This document shows, in pieces, positions 22,659 to 34,296 of a DNA stretch of 64,000 nucleotides. Source of the DNA: Klebsiella grimontii (GTDB lineage Bacteria > Pseudomonadota > Gammaproteobacteria > Enterobacterales > Enterobacteriaceae); contig NZ_FZTC01000012.1 of the NCBI RefSeq assembly GCF_900200035.1, forward strand, positions 211,090-275,089, written 5' to 3'. Position 1 is the stretch's first letter; every line of letters begins with the position of its first letter. The translations under genes and the position numbers were made by a program. A model generated the notes under the pieces. That model worked only from the letters and a program-made list of their open reading frames with translations. It was not told where the DNA came from and searched no databases.

Positions 22659-24002
22659 TCAGTCACCTGCTCCTGAGGATGCCGCTTCAATGCGATTTGA
22701 ATAATTGTTGTGCTCAAACAACACCATTGATTCCAGATGTCCGGTATGCGGGAACATATCCAGCATCGCCAGGCGTTGAATGGTATATCCCGCCTGCAAT
22801 AAAACGTCGCTATCGCGCGCCAGCGTCGCCGGGTTACAAGAAACATACACCACCCGACGCGGCGCTAATTTTATAATATGTAACATCACGCCCGCCGCGC
22901 CGGCGCGCGCCGGATCGAGCAGGACTTTATCAAAACCGTGCTTCGCCCACGCCTGGCGGGTAACGTCCTCTTCCAGGTTTTCATGAAAGAAAGTCACATT
23001 GTGTAACGCGTTTAATGCCGCGTTCTCTCTCGCCTTCACGACCAGCGCGGGAACCCCTTCCACGCCAACCACCTGCGCCGCGCGTTTTGCCAGCGGCAGG
23101 GTAAAATTGCCCATGCCGCAAAAGAGATCCAGCACGCGATCCTGAGGCTGGATATCCAGCCATTCCAGCGCCGTACGCACCATGAGCTGGTTTACGCCGT
23201 CGTTGACCTGAATAAAGTCGCGCGGACTGAACACTAAGCGTAGACCGTCGGACGTATACCAGGGCGCTTCCCCGCGAATATGTTCCAGTATCTCGCTTTG
23301 CGGGGCGAGATACAGGGAAAGACCGTGAGATTGCGAAAAACGTTCCAGCTTTTCTTTATCTGCTGCCGGAAGGGCCGCGGTATGGCGTAAAACCATCAGC
23401 GGGCCGTTGTCCGCCTGCACCAGCTCCACGTGGCCAAGCTGACGCAGCGATTGCAATCCGCTGAGACATTCTCGTACCGCGGGCAGTAGCGCACCAAAAG
23501 CGGGCACCAAAACGGGGCACTGCACCACATCAACAATTTCGCTGGAGTTGGCCTTCCGGAAGCCTATCTGTAATTGTTGGGTCTTTGGCTGATAATTCAA
23601 GCTCAGACGCGCCCGGCGACGATAGCCCCACGGCGAAGCGGCTATAATGTCATCAACATCGCGCTTCATTAACCGCGCGAGGGCGGCGCGTTTGCTCTGC
23701 TGCTGCAGCTCAACGCTGGCGTGCTGCTGCTGACATCCGCCGCAGATACCAAAATGCGGACAGCGCGGCGCCTGCCGCTGCGGGCTGTCGCTAAGACGAC
23801 GTTTAACCTGCGCGCGGGCATACTGTTTTTTATCCTCGACCAGGACCACTTCGGCCTGCTCTTGCGGTAATAAACCGCTAACAAACAGCGCCTTACCCTG
23901 GTGATGCGCAACGCCCTGTCCAAAGGGATCAAGGTCATTTACTGTAACGGTTATGATCTGGCGCGTCGTCACACGCCGTTTTGCAGAGTAGAATTGCGCC
24001 AT
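22659..24002 (-). CDS. rlmD: 23S rRNA (uracil-1939-C5)-methyltransferase
   Basis: RlmD methylates U1939 of 23S rRNA. The 447-residue protein has an N-terminal TRAM domain, a 4Fe-4S site (Cys81, Cys87, Cys90 in [10 protein letters not shown] plus a later Cys), the SAM motif [13 protein letters not shown] and the catalytic Cys in [11 protein letters not shown]. The [10 protein letters not shown] start matches E. coli; six more codons upstream are open. The C terminus runs about 14 residues past the E. coli end (433 residues) after MVLF, with an unrelated Asn/Ser/Ala-rich tail. Confidence 0.97.
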   Translation of the reverse strand: MAQFYSAKRRVTTRQIITVTVNDLDPFGQGVAHHQGKALFVSGLLPQEQAEVVLVEDKKQYARAQVKRRLSDSPQRQAPRCPHFGICGGCQQQHASVELQQQSKRAALARLMKRDVDDIIAASPWGYRRRARLSLNYQPKTQQLQIGFRKANSSEIVDVVQCPVLVPAFGALLPAVRECLSGLQSLRQLGHVELVQADNGPLMVLRHTAALPAADKEKLERFSQSHGLSLYLAPQSEILEHIRGEAPWYTSDGLRLVFSPRDFIQVNDGVNQLMVRTALEWLDIQPQDRVLDLFCGMGNFTLPLAKRAAQVVGVEGVPALVVKARENAALNALHNVTFFHENLEEDVTRQAWAKHGFDKVLLDPARAGAAGVMLHIIKLAPRRVVYVSCNPATLARDSDVLLQAGYTIQRLAMLDMFPHTGHLESMVLFEHNNYSNRIEAASSGAGD

Positions 24003-24126
24003 CGTAGAGATTTGTCTCAATTAAATATACTGACTCTATACACGAGTTCTTTCAGGGTGAGCCAGCGTAACCAATGCCTCAGCAGCCTGTAAGGATGATG
24101 TATATATTCTCCCATAATGGAACCGC

Positions 24127-26880
24127 ATGACCAACTACAGCCTTCGTGCCCGCATGATGATTCTTATTCTGGCGCCCACCGTCCTGATCGGTCTGCTGCT
24201 CAGTATTTTCTTCGTCGCACACCGCTATAACGACCTACAGCGCCAGCTGGAGGATGCCGGAGCCAGTATTATCGAACCGCTGGCGGTCTCCAGTGAATAT
24301 GGCATGAATTTGCAAAACCGCGAGTCAATCGGGCAGCTTATCAGCGTACTTCATCGCCGCCACTCCGATATTGTGCGCGCCATTTCCATCTACGACTCGC
24401 ACAACAGGCTGTTTGTCACCTCTAATTTTCAGCTCGATCCCGGCGAATTGCAGCTGCCAAAAGGGGTCCCCTTTCCCCGCCGTTTAAGCGTGATTCGTCA
24501 CGGCGATTTGATGATTTTGCGTACCCCCATCATCTCGGAAAGCTATTCACCGGATGAATCACCGGGAAGCGATGCCAAGATGCCGGGCAATATGCTCGGC
24601 TACGTGGCGCTGGAGCTGGATCTCAAATCGGTGCGGCTGCAGCAGTACAAAGAAATCTTTATCTCCAGCGTGATGATGCTGTTCTGTATCGGTATTGCGC
24701 TGATCTTCGGCTGGCGACTCATGCGCGACGTGACCGGGCCGATCCGCAACATGGTGAATACCGTTGACCGCATCCGCCGCGGCCAGCTTGATAGCCGCGT
24801 TGAAGGCTTTATGCTCGGCGAGTTGGATATGCTGAAAAACGGCATCAACTCCATGGCGATGTCGCTGGCGGCCTACCACGAAGAGATGCAACACAATGTC
24901 GATCAGGCCACTTCCGACCTGCGGGAAACGCTTGAGCAGATGGAAATCCAGAACGTCGAACTGGACCTGGCGAAAAAACGCGCGCAGGAAGCGGCGCGTA
25001 TCAAATCCGAATTCCTCGCCAATATGTCACACGAGCTGCGCACGCCGCTCAACGGCGTCATTGGCTTTACGCGCCTGACGCTGAAAACCGATTTAAATAC
25101 CACCCAGCGCGATCATCTGACCACCATCGAGCGTTCCGCTAACAATCTGCTGGCCATTATTAACGATGTTCTGGACTTCTCTAAGCTTGAAGCCGGTAAG
25201 CTCATTCTGGAGAGCATCCCGTTCCTGCTGCGCACCTCGCTGGACGAGGTGGTTACGCTGCTGGCGCACTCGGCGCACGACAAAGGGCTGGAGCTGACGC
25301 TGAATATCAAAAATGATGTGCCGGATAACGTCATTGGCGACCCGCTGCGCCTGCAGCAAATTATTACCAACCTGATGGGCAACGCCATCAAGTTCACCGA
25401 ACACGGCAATATTGACGTGCTGGTGGAACAGCGCGCCATCAGCAACTCACGCGTCCAAATCGAAGTCCAGATCCACGATACCGGTATCGGCATTCCGGAA
25501 CGCGATCAGTCGCGTTTGTTCCAGGCGTTCCGCCAGGCCGACGCCAGCATCTCCCGTCGCCACGGCGGAACCGGCCTCGGGCTGGTCATCACCCAGCGCC
25601 TGGTGAAGGAGATGGGCGGCGATATCTCCTTCCATAGCCAGCCTAACCGCGGCTCGACGTTCTGGTTCCATATCAGCCTCGACCTCAACCCCAACGCGGT
25701 TCCCGATAGCGTGCCAACGCAGTGCCTGGCGGGCAAAAAGCTGGCCTATATTGAAGCCAACGCGGCGGCGGCGCAGAGCACGATGGAGCTACTGGCGACA
25801 ACGCCGCTGGAGGTGGTCTATAGTCCGACGATGACGGCCCTACCGGATGCCCACTACGATATCCTGCTGGCAGGGATTCCGGTATCCATACGCGACCTGA
25901 GCCAGCATCGCGATAAGCTGGCAAGGGCCAGCAAGCTTGCCGATCACCTGGTGCTGGCCCTACCGTGCCACGCTCAGGTCAGCGCCGAAACGTTGCGCCA
26001 GGACGGCATCGCCGCCTGTTTGCTTAAGCCATTAACCTCAACGCGCTTACTGCCGGCGCTGACGGCCTCCTGCCATGCGCAGCCGACGATTCTGCCGCCG
26101 CATGCCGATAGTAAGAAGCTACCGATGACGGTCATGGCCGTTGATGACAATCCGGCGAATCTCAAGCTCATCGGCGCGCTGCTGGAGGACTTAGTCCAGC
26201 ATGTCATCCTCTGCGACAGCGGTCAGCAAGCCGTCGAACGAGCCAGAGAAACGCAGCAGGATCTGATTCTGATGGATATTCAAATGCCGGAAATGGACGG
26301 TATCCGCGCCTGCGAACTGATTCACCAGCTCCCCCATCAGCAGCAAACGCCGGTGATCGCCGTGACGGCCCACGCCCTCGAGGGGCAGCGTGAGAAATTA
26401 CTCAAAGCGGGAATGAACGACTATCTGGCGAAACCCATTGAGGAAGATAAGCTCCACAGTCTGCTGCTGCGCTATCAGCCGGGAAAGGCGGCGCTCCCGC
26501 AGGCCGCCGCGGAGCCTGCGGAGCCGCCCATCAATCATAATGTCACCCTCGACTGGCAGCTGGCGCTGCGTCAGGCGGCGATGAAACCGGACCTGGCGCG
26601 GGAAATGCTGCAAATGCTGCTCGCCTTTATGCCTGAAGTACGTAACAAGGTGGAAGAACAGCTGGTGGGAGAGCAGCCGGAAGGGGTGCTGGATTTAGTG
26701 CATAAGCTGCACGGCAGCTGTAGCTATAGCGGCGTGCCGCGTCTGAAGAAACTGTGTCACACCATTGAGAGTCAGCTGCGCGCGGGCACCGCCGCCGAGG
26801 AGCTGGAACCGGAGTTTCTGGAGCTGCTGGATGAAATGGACAACGTCGCGCGGGAAGCCTGTAAGCTACTGGGAATTTAA
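24127..26880 (+). CDS. barA: hybrid sensor histidine kinase BarA
   Basis: BarA is the tripartite membrane kinase that phosphorylates UvrY, which switches on csrB and csrC and so relieves CsrA repression. The 917-residue protein has transmembrane segments at about 9-31 and 178-197 enclosing a periplasmic domain, then HAMP. HisKA follows with His302 in [13 protein letters not shown], then an HATPase, a receiver domain with [13 protein letters not shown], and a C-terminal HPt domain with [11 protein letters not shown]. All phosphorelay residues are present. Its main target RNA gene, csrB, is about 7 kb downstream in this window. Confidence 0.99.
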   Translation: MTNYSLRARMMILILAPTVLIGLLLSIFFVAHRYNDLQRQLEDAGASIIEPLAVSSEYGMNLQNRESIGQLISVLHRRHSDIVRAISIYDSHNRLFVTSNFQLDPGELQLPKGVPFPRRLSVIRHGDLMILRTPIISESYSPDESPGSDAKMPGNMLGYVALELDLKSVRLQQYKEIFISSVMMLFCIGIALIFGWRLMRDVTGPIRNMVNTVDRIRRGQLDSRVEGFMLGELDMLKNGINSMAMSLAAYHEEMQHNVDQATSDLRETLEQMEIQNVELDLAKKRAQEAARIKSEFLANMSHELRTPLNGVIGFTRLTLKTDLNTTQRDHLTTIERSANNLLAIINDVLDFSKLEAGKLILESIPFLLRTSLDEVVTLLAHSAHDKGLELTLNIKNDVPDNVIGDPLRLQQIITNLMGNAIKFTEHGNIDVLVEQRAISNSRVQIEVQIHDTGIGIPERDQSRLFQAFRQADASISRRHGGTGLGLVITQRLVKEMGGDISFHSQPNRGSTFWFHISLDLNPNAVPDSVPTQCLAGKKLAYIEANAAAAQSTMELLATTPLEVVYSPTMTALPDAHYDILLAGIPVSIRDLSQHRDKLARASKLADHLVLALPCHAQVSAETLRQDGIAACLLKPLTSTRLLPALTASCHAQPTILPPHADSKKLPMTVMAVDDNPANLKLIGALLEDLVQHVILCDSGQQAVERARETQQDLILMDIQMPEMDGIRACELIHQLPHQQQTPVIAVTAHALEGQREKLLKAGMNDYLAKPIEEDKLHSLLLRYQPGKAALPQAAAEPAEPPINHNVTLDWQLALRQAAMKPDLAREMLQMLLAFMPEVRNKVEEQLVGEQPEGVLDLVHKLHGSCSYSGVPRLKKLCHTIESQLRAGTAAEELEPEFLELLDEMDNVAREACKLLGI

Positions 26881-26888
26881 AACGCATG

Positions 26889-26914
26889 CCCCGGTCCGCG
26901 CTTCGCGACCGGGG
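26889..26914. terminator. hairpin between convergent barA and garK
   Basis: A GC-rich stem CCCCGGTC...GACCGGGG stands in the 40-base gap between the convergent stop codons. It has no T-run on either side, so it is a likely but imperfect terminator. Confidence 0.5.
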
Positions 26915-26920
26915 GATAAC

Positions 26921-28060
26921 CTATAATAGCCGCCCTATTTTCAGCACGGCGGCAACGTTTCTCGCCGTCATACGCACGTTTTCGGCGGCATTTTCCAGCG
27001 CCTCATCCAGCGTACAGATTGAATAAATCACGCTAAATACCGCATCCAGGCCGTGCTGATGCACGACGCCGACGTCAGACGTCAGGCTTCCGGCAATGCC
27101 GATGACCGGCAGATTATAGCGTTTTGCCACCCTCGCCACGCCAACCGGCACCTTGCCGTGCACCGTCTGGCTATCGATACGCCCTTCGCCGGTAATCACC
27201 AGATCCGCATCCGCCACGATATCGGCAAGGTGCAGAGCGTCGGTCACGATCTCAATGCCCGGCCGCAGCTTTGCGCCGCAGAAGGCGTACAGGCCCGCGC
27301 CCATTCCTCCCGCCGCGCCGCCGCCTTCAAGATGCAGCACATCCAGTTCTAAATCGCGATGGATAATCTCGGCAAAATGGGCCAGCGCGCTATCCAGACA
27401 GGGGATCATCTCCGCCGTCGCCCCTTTCTGCGGCCCAAATACCGCCGTCGCGCCCTCGGGCCCCGTCAGCGGATTGGTGACATCGCAAGCGACGTCGATA
27501 CGACAGCCGGCCAGGCGCTTATCCAGTTCGCTAACGTCGATGCGCGCGAGGTTCTCCAGCGCGCGTCCGCCAGCGGCAATCTGCTGGTTATCTTTAGTCA
27601 GCAGCTTCGCCCCTAGCGCCTGTACCATTCCGGCCCCGCCGTCGTTCGTCGCGCTGCCGCCGATGCCGATAATAATTTGCGTCACGCCCGCATCCAGCGC
27701 GTGGCGAATCAGCTCGCCGGTCCCCCACGAAGTGGTCAGCAAAGGATTGCGCCGCGCCGGCGGCACGCTCTCCAGGCCGCTTGCCGCCGCCATTTCGATA
27801 AACGCGCACTGTTTATCGCCCGACAGGCCGTAAAAAGCGTCCACCGGCTCGCCGAGCGGACCGGTGACGGTGACCGCTATCCGGCATCCCTGCGTTGCGG
27901 CGACCATGGCTTCGACGGTCCCTTCGCCGCCGTCGGCGACCGGCAGTTTGACATATTCCGCATCGGCGTAAATTTCTCGAAAACCTTGCTCTATCGCGGT
28001 AGCAACATCCAGCGCACTCAGGCTCTCCTTGTATGAATCCGGTGCGATCACTATCTTCAT
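26921..28060 (-). CDS. garK: glycerate 2-kinase (GarK/GlxK family)
   Basis: The enzyme phosphorylates D-glycerate to 2-phosphoglycerate, the end of glucarate and galactarate breakdown. The 379-residue protein starts MKIVIAPDSYKESLSA and carries ADGGEGTVEA, IIIGIGGSATNDGGAGM and LVITGEGRIDSQ, all typical of the family. It lies 71 bases after gudD on the same strand and is probably cotranscribed. In E. coli garK sits in a separate garPLRK operon, so here the kinase has joined the gud operon. GarK and GlxK are close paralogues, so the symbol is a best guess. Confidence 0.92.
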   Translation of the reverse strand: MKIVIAPDSYKESLSALDVATAIEQGFREIYADAEYVKLPVADGGEGTVEAMVAATQGCRIAVTVTGPLGEPVDAFYGLSGDKQCAFIEMAAASGLESVPPARRNPLLTTSWGTGELIRHALDAGVTQIIIGIGGSATNDGGAGMVQALGAKLLTKDNQQIAAGGRALENLARIDVSELDKRLAGCRIDVACDVTNPLTGPEGATAVFGPQKGATAEMIPCLDSALAHFAEIIHRDLELDVLHLEGGGAAGGMGAGLYAFCGAKLRPGIEIVTDALHLADIVADADLVITGEGRIDSQTVHGKVPVGVARVAKRYNLPVIGIAGSLTSDVGVVHQHGLDAVFSVIYSICTLDEALENAAENVRMTARNVAAVLKIGRLL

Positions 28061-28131
28061 AAGCTGTCCTTAAAATGAACGATGACCCGATGCCGTGCGG
28101 TCAATCGGCCCCCGAAGGGACCGATATTTCC

Positions 28132-29472
28132 TTAGCGCACCATGCAGGGACGCTTGTTATCAAACGTCCAGTTCGGGATTAAATACTGCATGCCCATAGC
28201 ATCATCGCGCGCGCCCAGGCCATGTTTCTGATACAGTTCATGGGCTTTCATCACCTGATCCATATCAAGCTCTACGCCCAGACCCGGTTTTGCCGGTACC
28301 TGTACCATCCCGCCTTTAATTTCAAACGGCTCTTTGGTCAGACGCTGATTGCCTTCCTGCCAGATCCAGTGAGTATCGATGGCGGTAATTTTCCCCGGCG
28401 CCGCCGCTGCAACATGGGTGAACATCGCCAGCGAGATATCAAAGTGGTTGTTAGAGTGCGAGCCCCAGGTCAGGCCAAACTCATGGCACATCTGCGCCAC
28501 GCGGACGGAACCCTGCATGGTCCAGAAGTGCGGATCCGCCAGCGGAATATCCACCGACTGCAGCGACAGCGTATGGCCCATCTGACGCCAGTCGGTCGCG
28601 ATCATATTGGTCGCCGTCGGCAGACCGGTGGCGCGGCGGAACTCCGCCATCACTTCACGACCGGAGAAGCCCTGCTCAGCCCCGCACGGATCTTCCGCAT
28701 AGGCCAGCGATCCCTTCAGATATTTACCAATCTTGATCGCTTCATTCAGCGACCACGCGCCGTTCGGATCCAGAGTTACGCGCGCCTGCGGGAAGCGCTT
28801 CGCCAGCGCGACGATAGATTCCGCCTCCTCTTCCCCGGCCAGCACACCGCCTTTCAGTTTAAAGTCGTTAAAGCCATATTTCTCATACGCCGCTTCCGCC
28901 AGGCGCACCACCGCATCCGGGGTCATCGCTTCATCATGACGCAGGCGATACCAGTCGCATTTGTCATCCGGCTGGCTCTGATACGGCAGCGGCGTGGCTT
29001 TACGGTTGCCGACGAAGAACAGATAGCCGAGCATTTCCACTTCGCTGCGCTGCTGACCATCGCCCAGAAGAGACGCCACGTTCACGCCCAGATGCTGGCC
29101 CAGCAGATCCAGCATCGCCGCTTCGATCCCGGTCACTACGTGAATTGTGGTACGCAGATCGAAGGTCTGCAAACCGCGCCCACCGGCGTCGCGGTCGGCG
29201 AAAGTATTGCGCACGGCGGTCAGCACGTTTTTGTACTCACCCAGCGTCTTACCGACTACCAGCGGGATCGCATCTTCGAGAGTCTTGCGGATTTTCTCTC
29301 CGCCGGGGATTTCGCCGACGCCGGTATGGCCGGAATTATCTTTAATCACCACGATATTACGCGTGAAGAACGGGGCGTGCGCGCCGCTCAGGTTCATCAG
29401 CATGCTGTCGTGGCCCGCGACCGGAATGACCTGCATAGAAGAAACAACGGGGGTCGAAAATTGTGCGCTCAT
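28132..29472 (-). CDS. gudD: glucarate dehydratase
   Basis: GudD, an enolase-superfamily enzyme, dehydrates D-glucarate (and idarate) to 5-keto-4-deoxyglucarate. The 446-residue protein is nearly identical to E. coli GudD, with the catalytic Lys of FKLKGGVL, metal ligands around LDPNGAWSL and AEDPCG, and the catalytic His in [10 protein letters not shown]. The start [10 protein letters not shown] gives the E. coli length; an open 18-codon extension upstream overlaps gudX and is ignored. It follows gudX in the operon. Confidence 0.98.
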   Translation of the reverse strand: MSAQFSTPVVSSMQVIPVAGHDSMLMNLSGAHAPFFTRNIVVIKDNSGHTGVGEIPGGEKIRKTLEDAIPLVVGKTLGEYKNVLTAVRNTFADRDAGGRGLQTFDLRTTIHVVTGIEAAMLDLLGQHLGVNVASLLGDGQQRSEVEMLGYLFFVGNRKATPLPYQSQPDDKCDWYRLRHDEAMTPDAVVRLAEAAYEKYGFNDFKLKGGVLAGEEEAESIVALAKRFPQARVTLDPNGAWSLNEAIKIGKYLKGSLAYAEDPCGAEQGFSGREVMAEFRRATGLPTATNMIATDWRQMGHTLSLQSVDIPLADPHFWTMQGSVRVAQMCHEFGLTWGSHSNNHFDISLAMFTHVAAAAPGKITAIDTHWIWQEGNQRLTKEPFEIKGGMVQVPAKPGLGVELDMDQVMKAHELYQKHGLGARDDAMGMQYLIPNWTFDNKRPCMVR

Positions 29473-29491
29473 AGTTAAGTCCTTATTCAAA

Positions 29492-30832
29492 TCAGTGACG
29501 GCCGAAAACGGGGCGTTTACGGTCAAAAGTCCATCCAGGGATCAGGTACTGCATCGGGCCTGCGTCATTACGCGCGCCGCCGGGCAGCCTTTTATAGGCC
29601 TCATGCGCCTTCTGTACCTGCTCCCAGTCCAGCTCAACGCCAAGTCCTGGCGCGTCCGGAACCGCGATTTTTCCGTGCTTAATCTCCAGCGGATTTTTGG
29701 TCAGGCGGCAATCTCCCTCCTGCCAAATCCAGTGGGTATCGATGGCCGTGGGGTTACCCGGCGCCGCCGCGCCGACGTGGGTAAACATGGCCAGTGAAAT
29801 ATCAAAGTGGTTATTGGAGTGGCAGCCCCAGGTCAGGCCCCAGTCATCGCACAGCTGCGCCACGCGCACCGCGCCGGAAAGGGTCCAGAAGTGCGGATCG
29901 GCCAGCGGAATATCCACGGCGTTCAGCATCACCGCATGGCCCATTTCACGCCAGTTGGTGGCGATCATGTTAGTTGCCACCGGCAAACCGGTGGCGCGGC
30001 GAAACTCCGCCATCACTTCGCGGCCGGAAAAGCCCTGCTCGGCGCCGCAGGGGTCTTCGGCGTAAGTCAGCACATCGTTCAGCCCTTTACACAGGGCGAT
30101 GGCTTCGTCCAATAGCCAGGCGCCATTAGGGTCGACCGTAATACGCGCATCCGGGAAACGCTTCTTCAGCGCGCGGGCGGTTTCGATCTCCTGCTCGCCG
30201 GGCAGCACGCCGCCTTTCAGTTTAAAATCTTTAAAGCCGTAGCGATCCTGCGCGGCTTCCGCCAGGCGCACCACCGCCTCGCTGTTCAGCGCTTGCTGAT
30301 GACGCAGGCGATACCACGCGTGGCTGCCCGGCGTGCTTTCCAGATAGGGCAGATCGGTCTTCGTACGATCGCCTACGTAGAACAGATAGCCCAACACGGT
30401 CACCGCATCGCGCTGCTTGTCCGGCCCGAGCAGTTCGCAAACCGGCACGTTGAGCGCTTTGCCCAGCAGATCCAGCAGCGCTGCTTCCAGCGCCGCCACC
30501 GCGTTCACCCGCAGTTCGAACGTCCAGGCGCCTTTGCCAAAGGTGTCAAAATCCGCAGCCTGATTGCCTTTATGCACCTGCTGAACCACTTTGTTCAGGC
30601 GGGCGATTTCCTGGCCCAAAACCATCGGGATAGCATCCACCAGCGTCTGATAAATCACCTCGCCGCCGGGCGCTTCGCCGACGCCGGTATTGCCGGCGCT
30701 GTCGGTCAGCACCACGATATTACGGGTGAAATACGCGTTATGGGCGCCGCCGATATTGAGCAGCATACTGTCCTGCCCGGCCACCGGGATAACCTTCATG
30801 TCCGTGATTACGGGGCTCGATTGCGTCGTCAT
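29492..30832 (-). CDS. gudX: glucarate dehydratase-related protein GudX
   Basis: GudX is a paralogue of GudD that sits in the same operon. The E. coli protein has weak glucarate dehydratase activity. The 446-residue protein keeps the KxK segment [12 protein letters not shown], the DPNGAWLL and [20 protein letters not shown] blocks, and the His motif [10 protein letters not shown], so the catalytic residues seem intact. It overlaps the gudP stop by four bases, indicating coupling. Its separate role is uncertain. Confidence 0.96.
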   Translation of the reverse strand: MTTQSSPVITDMKVIPVAGQDSMLLNIGGAHNAYFTRNIVVLTDSAGNTGVGEAPGGEVIYQTLVDAIPMVLGQEIARLNKVVQQVHKGNQAADFDTFGKGAWTFELRVNAVAALEAALLDLLGKALNVPVCELLGPDKQRDAVTVLGYLFYVGDRTKTDLPYLESTPGSHAWYRLRHQQALNSEAVVRLAEAAQDRYGFKDFKLKGGVLPGEQEIETARALKKRFPDARITVDPNGAWLLDEAIALCKGLNDVLTYAEDPCGAEQGFSGREVMAEFRRATGLPVATNMIATNWREMGHAVMLNAVDIPLADPHFWTLSGAVRVAQLCDDWGLTWGCHSNNHFDISLAMFTHVGAAAPGNPTAIDTHWIWQEGDCRLTKNPLEIKHGKIAVPDAPGLGVELDWEQVQKAHEAYKRLPGGARNDAGPMQYLIPGWTFDRKRPVFGRH

Positions 30833-32187
30833 GATGATTGTCCTGCCACAGGTTTCAGTTCGATACGCTTAATATCGCCCACCAGCACCAGATAGCTCAG
30901 CACCGCCACCAGCGCATGGACCCCCACATAAATCAGCGCGCCGTTAAACGAACCGGTGGTGCCGACGATGTAGCCGATGGCAATTGGCGTCACGATGCCG
31001 GAGATATTGCCGAACATATTGAACAGTCCGCCGCTCAGGCCGCTGATCTCTTTCGGCGCCGTATCCGCCATCACCGCCCAGCCCAGCGCGCCAATGCCTT
31101 TACCGAAGAAGGCCAGCGCCATAAAGCCGATGATCATCCACTCCACGTTAACGTAGTTACAGAACACCATCACCATCGACAGCAGCATCCCCATCACGAT
31201 CGGCGTCTTACGCGCGATGTTCAGCGAGCCGGTACGCCGCATCAGCCAGTCGGAAATAATCCCGCCGAGCACCCCGCCCGCGAAGCCGCAGATCGCCGGC
31301 ACCGACGCGACAAAACCGGCTTTCAGAATCGACATCCCGCGCGCCTGCACCAGATAAACCGGGAACCAGGTGATAAAGAAATAGGTTAAAGCGTTGATGC
31401 AGTATTGGCCGATATAGACGCCAATCATCATGCGGGAACCCAACAGCTGCTTGATTTGCCCCCATTTTACGCTAAACGGCACTTTGGCTTTGGCCGCCGC
31501 CTGATCCATGTTGATCAGCGCGCCGCCTGCGGCGATGTAATCCAGCTCTTTTTGGTTCACGCCCGGATGCTGGTTCGGTTCATGAATCACCTTCAGCCAG
31601 ACAAAACTGATGATAATCCCGAGGCCGCCCATAAAGAAGAACACGTGCGACCAGCCCACCTCATGGGTCAGCCAACCCATGATCGGCGCAAAAATAACCG
31701 TGGCAAAGTATTGCGCGGAGTTAAAGATAGCCACCGCCGTGCCCCTCTCCTGGGCCGGGAACCAGGCCGCGACGATACGGCTATTTCCGGGGAAAGATGG
31801 CGCTTCGGCCAGGCCGACAAGGAAACGCAGGGTAAACAGCGCGACGATAATGCCGAAGCCGCTAAAGATATCGACGAAGCCCTGCAGGAGGGTAAACATG
31901 GACCAGATAAAAATGGACCAGAAGTAGACGCGTTTTGAACCGAAGCGGTCAAGCAGCCAGCCGCCTGGGATCTGGCCGATAACGTAGGCCCATGAGAACG
32001 CGGAGAAAACATAACCCATGCCGACGGCGTCAAGACCAATATCTTTGGCCATCTCCGATCCGGCAATGGATAAGGTGGCGCGGTCGCCGTAGTTGAAGGA
32101 TGTGACGATAAACAGCATCACCACTATCCAGTAGCGAGCATTGGTGCGCTTTTCAGCGCCGCTCGCCGCCTGACTTAATGAACTCAT
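30829..32187 (-). CDS. gudP: D-glucarate/galactarate MFS transporter GudP
   Basis: GudP brings D-glucarate across the inner membrane by proton symport. The 452-residue protein belongs to the anion:cation symporter branch of the MFS. It has about twelve hydrophobic segments, the N-terminal [28 protein letters not shown] block and the [19 protein letters not shown] loop between helices 2 and 3. It is the first gene of gudPXD-garK. Regulation by CdaR/SdaR is known in E. coli and likely here. Confidence 0.96.
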   Translation of the reverse strand: MSSLSQAASGAEKRTNARYWIVVMLFIVTSFNYGDRATLSIAGSEMAKDIGLDAVGMGYVFSAFSWAYVIGQIPGGWLLDRFGSKRVYFWSIFIWSMFTLLQGFVDIFSGFGIIVALFTLRFLVGLAEAPSFPGNSRIVAAWFPAQERGTAVAIFNSAQYFATVIFAPIMGWLTHEVGWSHVFFFMGGLGIIISFVWLKVIHEPNQHPGVNQKELDYIAAGGALINMDQAAAKAKVPFSVKWGQIKQLLGSRMMIGVYIGQYCINALTYFFITWFPVYLVQARGMSILKAGFVASVPAICGFAGGVLGGIISDWLMRRTGSLNIARKTPIVMGMLLSMVMVFCNYVNVEWMIIGFMALAFFGKGIGALGWAVMADTAPKEISGLSGGLFNMFGNISGIVTPIAIGYIVGTTGSFNGALIYVGVHALVAVLSYLVLVGDIKRIELKPVAGQSS

Positions 32188-32628
32188 TGTTGCACTCCTG
32201 AATCATAGCGTTAGCTACGTTCATTCTGAACAGCACAACCTGTAGGGTACTCAGAATGACGTGTTAGTGTTTTTCATTGTTTTCGTTATATCTGGCACTG
32301 CATTGGGAACTGGCAGGGAAAGTATAAAAAGAGGGGCTGACGGGCTCACCGTGCAAATACACAGCTTTCACCGGCTGAGTAAATCTGATTTATGGCGTAT
32401 GCCTAACGAGATGGGGGATGGTTCACGGAAATGAAAAACCGCGCCCGTTGAGAGGTGGAGAGGGCGGTACAAAAGACAGGAGTGTGAATCAACTCTCTTG
32501 ACCCCGTGAAATAGCCCGGTAAAGACCCTGGCATGACACAGGTTTTAAGGCAAATGCCCGAAGCCAGGCGCACGGAGAATTGGTACGATCTTTTTGACCG
32601 TTAATCTGGCACTGGCATTGAACATCAG
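32188..32628. other. gudP upstream region
   Basis: These 441 bases between gudP and the yqcA terminator contain no credible gene. They include the 32221-32259 inverted repeat close to the gudP start and must hold the gudP promoter. I cannot place -35/-10 boxes with confidence. Confidence 0.4.
32221..32259. promoter_or_regulatory. inverted repeat in gudP leader
   Basis: TCATTCTGA (32221-32229) and TCAGAATGA (32251-32259) form perfect nine-base arms 30 bases apart, about 35 bases upstream of the gudP start codon. It could be an operator (for CdaR, for example) or a leader stem. Confidence 0.35.
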
Positions 32629-32665
32629 TAAAAAAGGGGCGCCCTCTATTGTAGGGAGAGGGCGA
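32629..32665 (-). terminator. terminator of yqcC-truC-yqcA
   Basis: A seven-base stem CGCCCTC/GAGGGCG lies just after the yqcA stop. On the minus strand it is followed by CCCC and a run of T (A-run at about 32630-32635). Confidence 0.85.
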
Positions 32666-32671
32666 AACTTT

Positions 32672-33115
32672 TTAATCAAGCAGCGTCGCCCACTGCGTTA
32701 CCCATGGGTTAGAGACGCTTTCAGGTTCCGGATCTTCGCTGGCGTCAATCATCAGCATATCGCCCACGCGCGTGCCGCCCTGCTCCTGCAATAACGCATC
32801 AAACTTCAAACCGCCGCCGCAGAAGTTGGCGTAGGTGCTATCACCCAGGGCGATAATGCCATAGCGTAAATGCGGCTGATACATATCTTTGATGCCTTCG
32901 TACAAGGGCACAATGCTGTCCGGTAAATCGCCCTGCCCGGTGGTCGAAGTCACCACCAGCGCATATTTCCCGGTATAGGACTCCCAGTCTTTGACTTCAG
33001 GATCTTCAAAGACTTTCGCCCGATGACCCAGCCCGCTCAAAATAGCCTGCGCCTCTTCGGCGACCAGGAGCGAATTTCCATACATCGTACCGACAAAAAT
33101 TCCGACTTCCGCCAT
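32672..33115 (-). CDS. yqcA: flavodoxin-like protein YqcA
   Basis: A 147-residue flavodoxin with the FMN phosphate-binding loop [14 protein letters not shown] near the N terminus, [13 protein letters not shown] in the middle and [14 protein letters not shown] after it. Its redox partner is not settled in E. coli. It lies two bases after truC in a three-gene operon, and the shared transcript suggests, but does not prove, a link to the tRNA pseudouridine synthase. Confidence 0.94.
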   Translation of the reverse strand: MAEVGIFVGTMYGNSLLVAEEAQAILSGLGHRAKVFEDPEVKDWESYTGKYALVVTSTTGQGDLPDSIVPLYEGIKDMYQPHLRYGIIALGDSTYANFCGGGLKFDALLQEQGGTRVGDMLMIDASEDPEPESVSNPWVTQWATLLD

Positions 33116-33117
33116 GA

Positions 33118-33912
33118 CTAGCTCCCTGAATTGACCTGTATCTCTTCATCCTGACCGCAGTCGTCGGCAAACTCAACCCTTTCATTTAGCGGGAGAAGGC
33201 CGCGCCAGCCAAACTGCGACAGCGCGCGCATCCAGACGTCGTCAAGACCGGCGCGAATGACCAGCGGTTCGCCGGTAAACGGATGCGTTAACGAGAGCTG
33301 GCTGGCGTGCAGCATCAGCCGATCGCAGCCAAAATGCTCTGCCGCGCTGCGATTCTGCCGCAAATCGCCATGTTTGCTATCACCGATAATCGGATGGCGA
33401 AGATGGGCAAGATGGCGTCGCAGCTGATGTTTACGTCCGGTTTTCGGTTCCAGTTCCACCAGGCTATAGCGGGTCGTGGGGTAACGTCCGGTCGCCACCG
33501 CCATCTCTACCGTCGCCAGGCCGCGGTAATGGGTGACCGCCGGCTGCGGGTCTTTATTTTCGCGAGCGAACTTATCGGCGATTTTATCCAGCTCCTCAAC
33601 CAGCGGGTAATCAAGCACCGCTTCGTCGTTCAACCAACCGCGAGCGATCGCATGGTAGCGTTTCTGCATTTGATGCTGCTCGAACTGCTGCGACAGCAAT
33701 CTTCCCGCTTCGCTCGATAGCCCCATCAGCAGCACGCCGGACGTCGGCCTGTCGAGGCGGTGAGCGGTGAACACGTGCTGGCCTATCTGATCGCGCACGG
33801 TCTGCATCACCACGACCTTTTCATCACGATCCAGCCAGCTACGGTGCACCAGCCAGCCCGAAGGTTTGTTTACCGCGACCAGCCACTGGTCCTGATATAA
33901 AATCTCCAGCAT
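33118..33912 (-). CDS. truC: tRNA pseudouridine(65) synthase TruC
   Basis: TruC makes pseudouridine at position 65 of several tRNAs. The 264-residue protein is of the RluA family, with catalytic Asp54 in [12 protein letters not shown] and later [22 protein letters not shown]. Length is near the 260 residues of E. coli TruC. Its start overlaps the yqcC stop by one base. The last residues are acidic and differ from E. coli, as is usual for this tail. Confidence 0.96.
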   Translation of the reverse strand: MLEILYQDQWLVAVNKPSGWLVHRSWLDRDEKVVVMQTVRDQIGQHVFTAHRLDRPTSGVLLMGLSSEAGRLLSQQFEQHQMQKRYHAIARGWLNDEAVLDYPLVEELDKIADKFARENKDPQPAVTHYRGLATVEMAVATGRYPTTRYSLVELEPKTGRKHQLRRHLAHLRHPIIGDSKHGDLRQNRSAAEHFGCDRLMLHASQLSLTHPFTGEPLVIRAGLDDVWMRALSQFGWRGLLPLNERVEFADDCGQDEEIQVNSGS

Positions 33913-34241
33913 CAGGCTTCGCCGCCGGCAAACAGCGCATCCAGCAGGAGCAGTTCGGCCAGCACCCTTTCGCGTACGGGATGAGCGTTATCGAGGGCCA
34001 TCTCATAATAGGGGGCAACGGCGAAGTTCTGCGGCAGCGGCATTCCGCTTTCCAGCAGCTGGCGCATACGCGGAATCAATACCCACTGCAGCCATTCAAG
34101 CGGCTCCATGGTGTCGAGGCAAAACGGCTGTTCGCTGGCAAACGCGCGACTATCGGGGGCGCTATCCTGCCAGTGTTCCGTTTCGCGCAGCAGCGCTTCA
34201 ATGGCGAGCAGGCGCTCGCGCACGCGATGATCAAGAGTCAT
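33912..34241 (-). CDS. yqcC: YqcC family protein (DUF446)
   Basis: A small 109-residue helical protein of the conserved YqcC/DUF446 family, with the typical PFCLDTMEPLEWLQWVLIPRM and LPQNFAVAPYYE segments. No function is known. It is the first gene of yqcC-truC-yqcA. It lies directly downstream of the csrB terminator, so its promoter must be in the short gap after csrB or overlap it. Confidence 0.93.
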   Translation of the reverse strand: MTLDHRVRERLLAIEALLRETEHWQDSAPDSRAFASEQPFCLDTMEPLEWLQWVLIPRMRQLLESGMPLPQNFAVAPYYEMALDNAHPVRERVLAELLLLDALFAGGEA

Positions 34242-34296
34242 GGGAAACCTCGGTGAGTTGAAAACCGGCGCAGAATAGCAAATTCAGACGAGAAAT

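Noticed and set aside
28222..29478. 418-codon plus-strand frame opposite gudD
   Set aside because: It is an antisense shadow of gudD with no start signal and no family.
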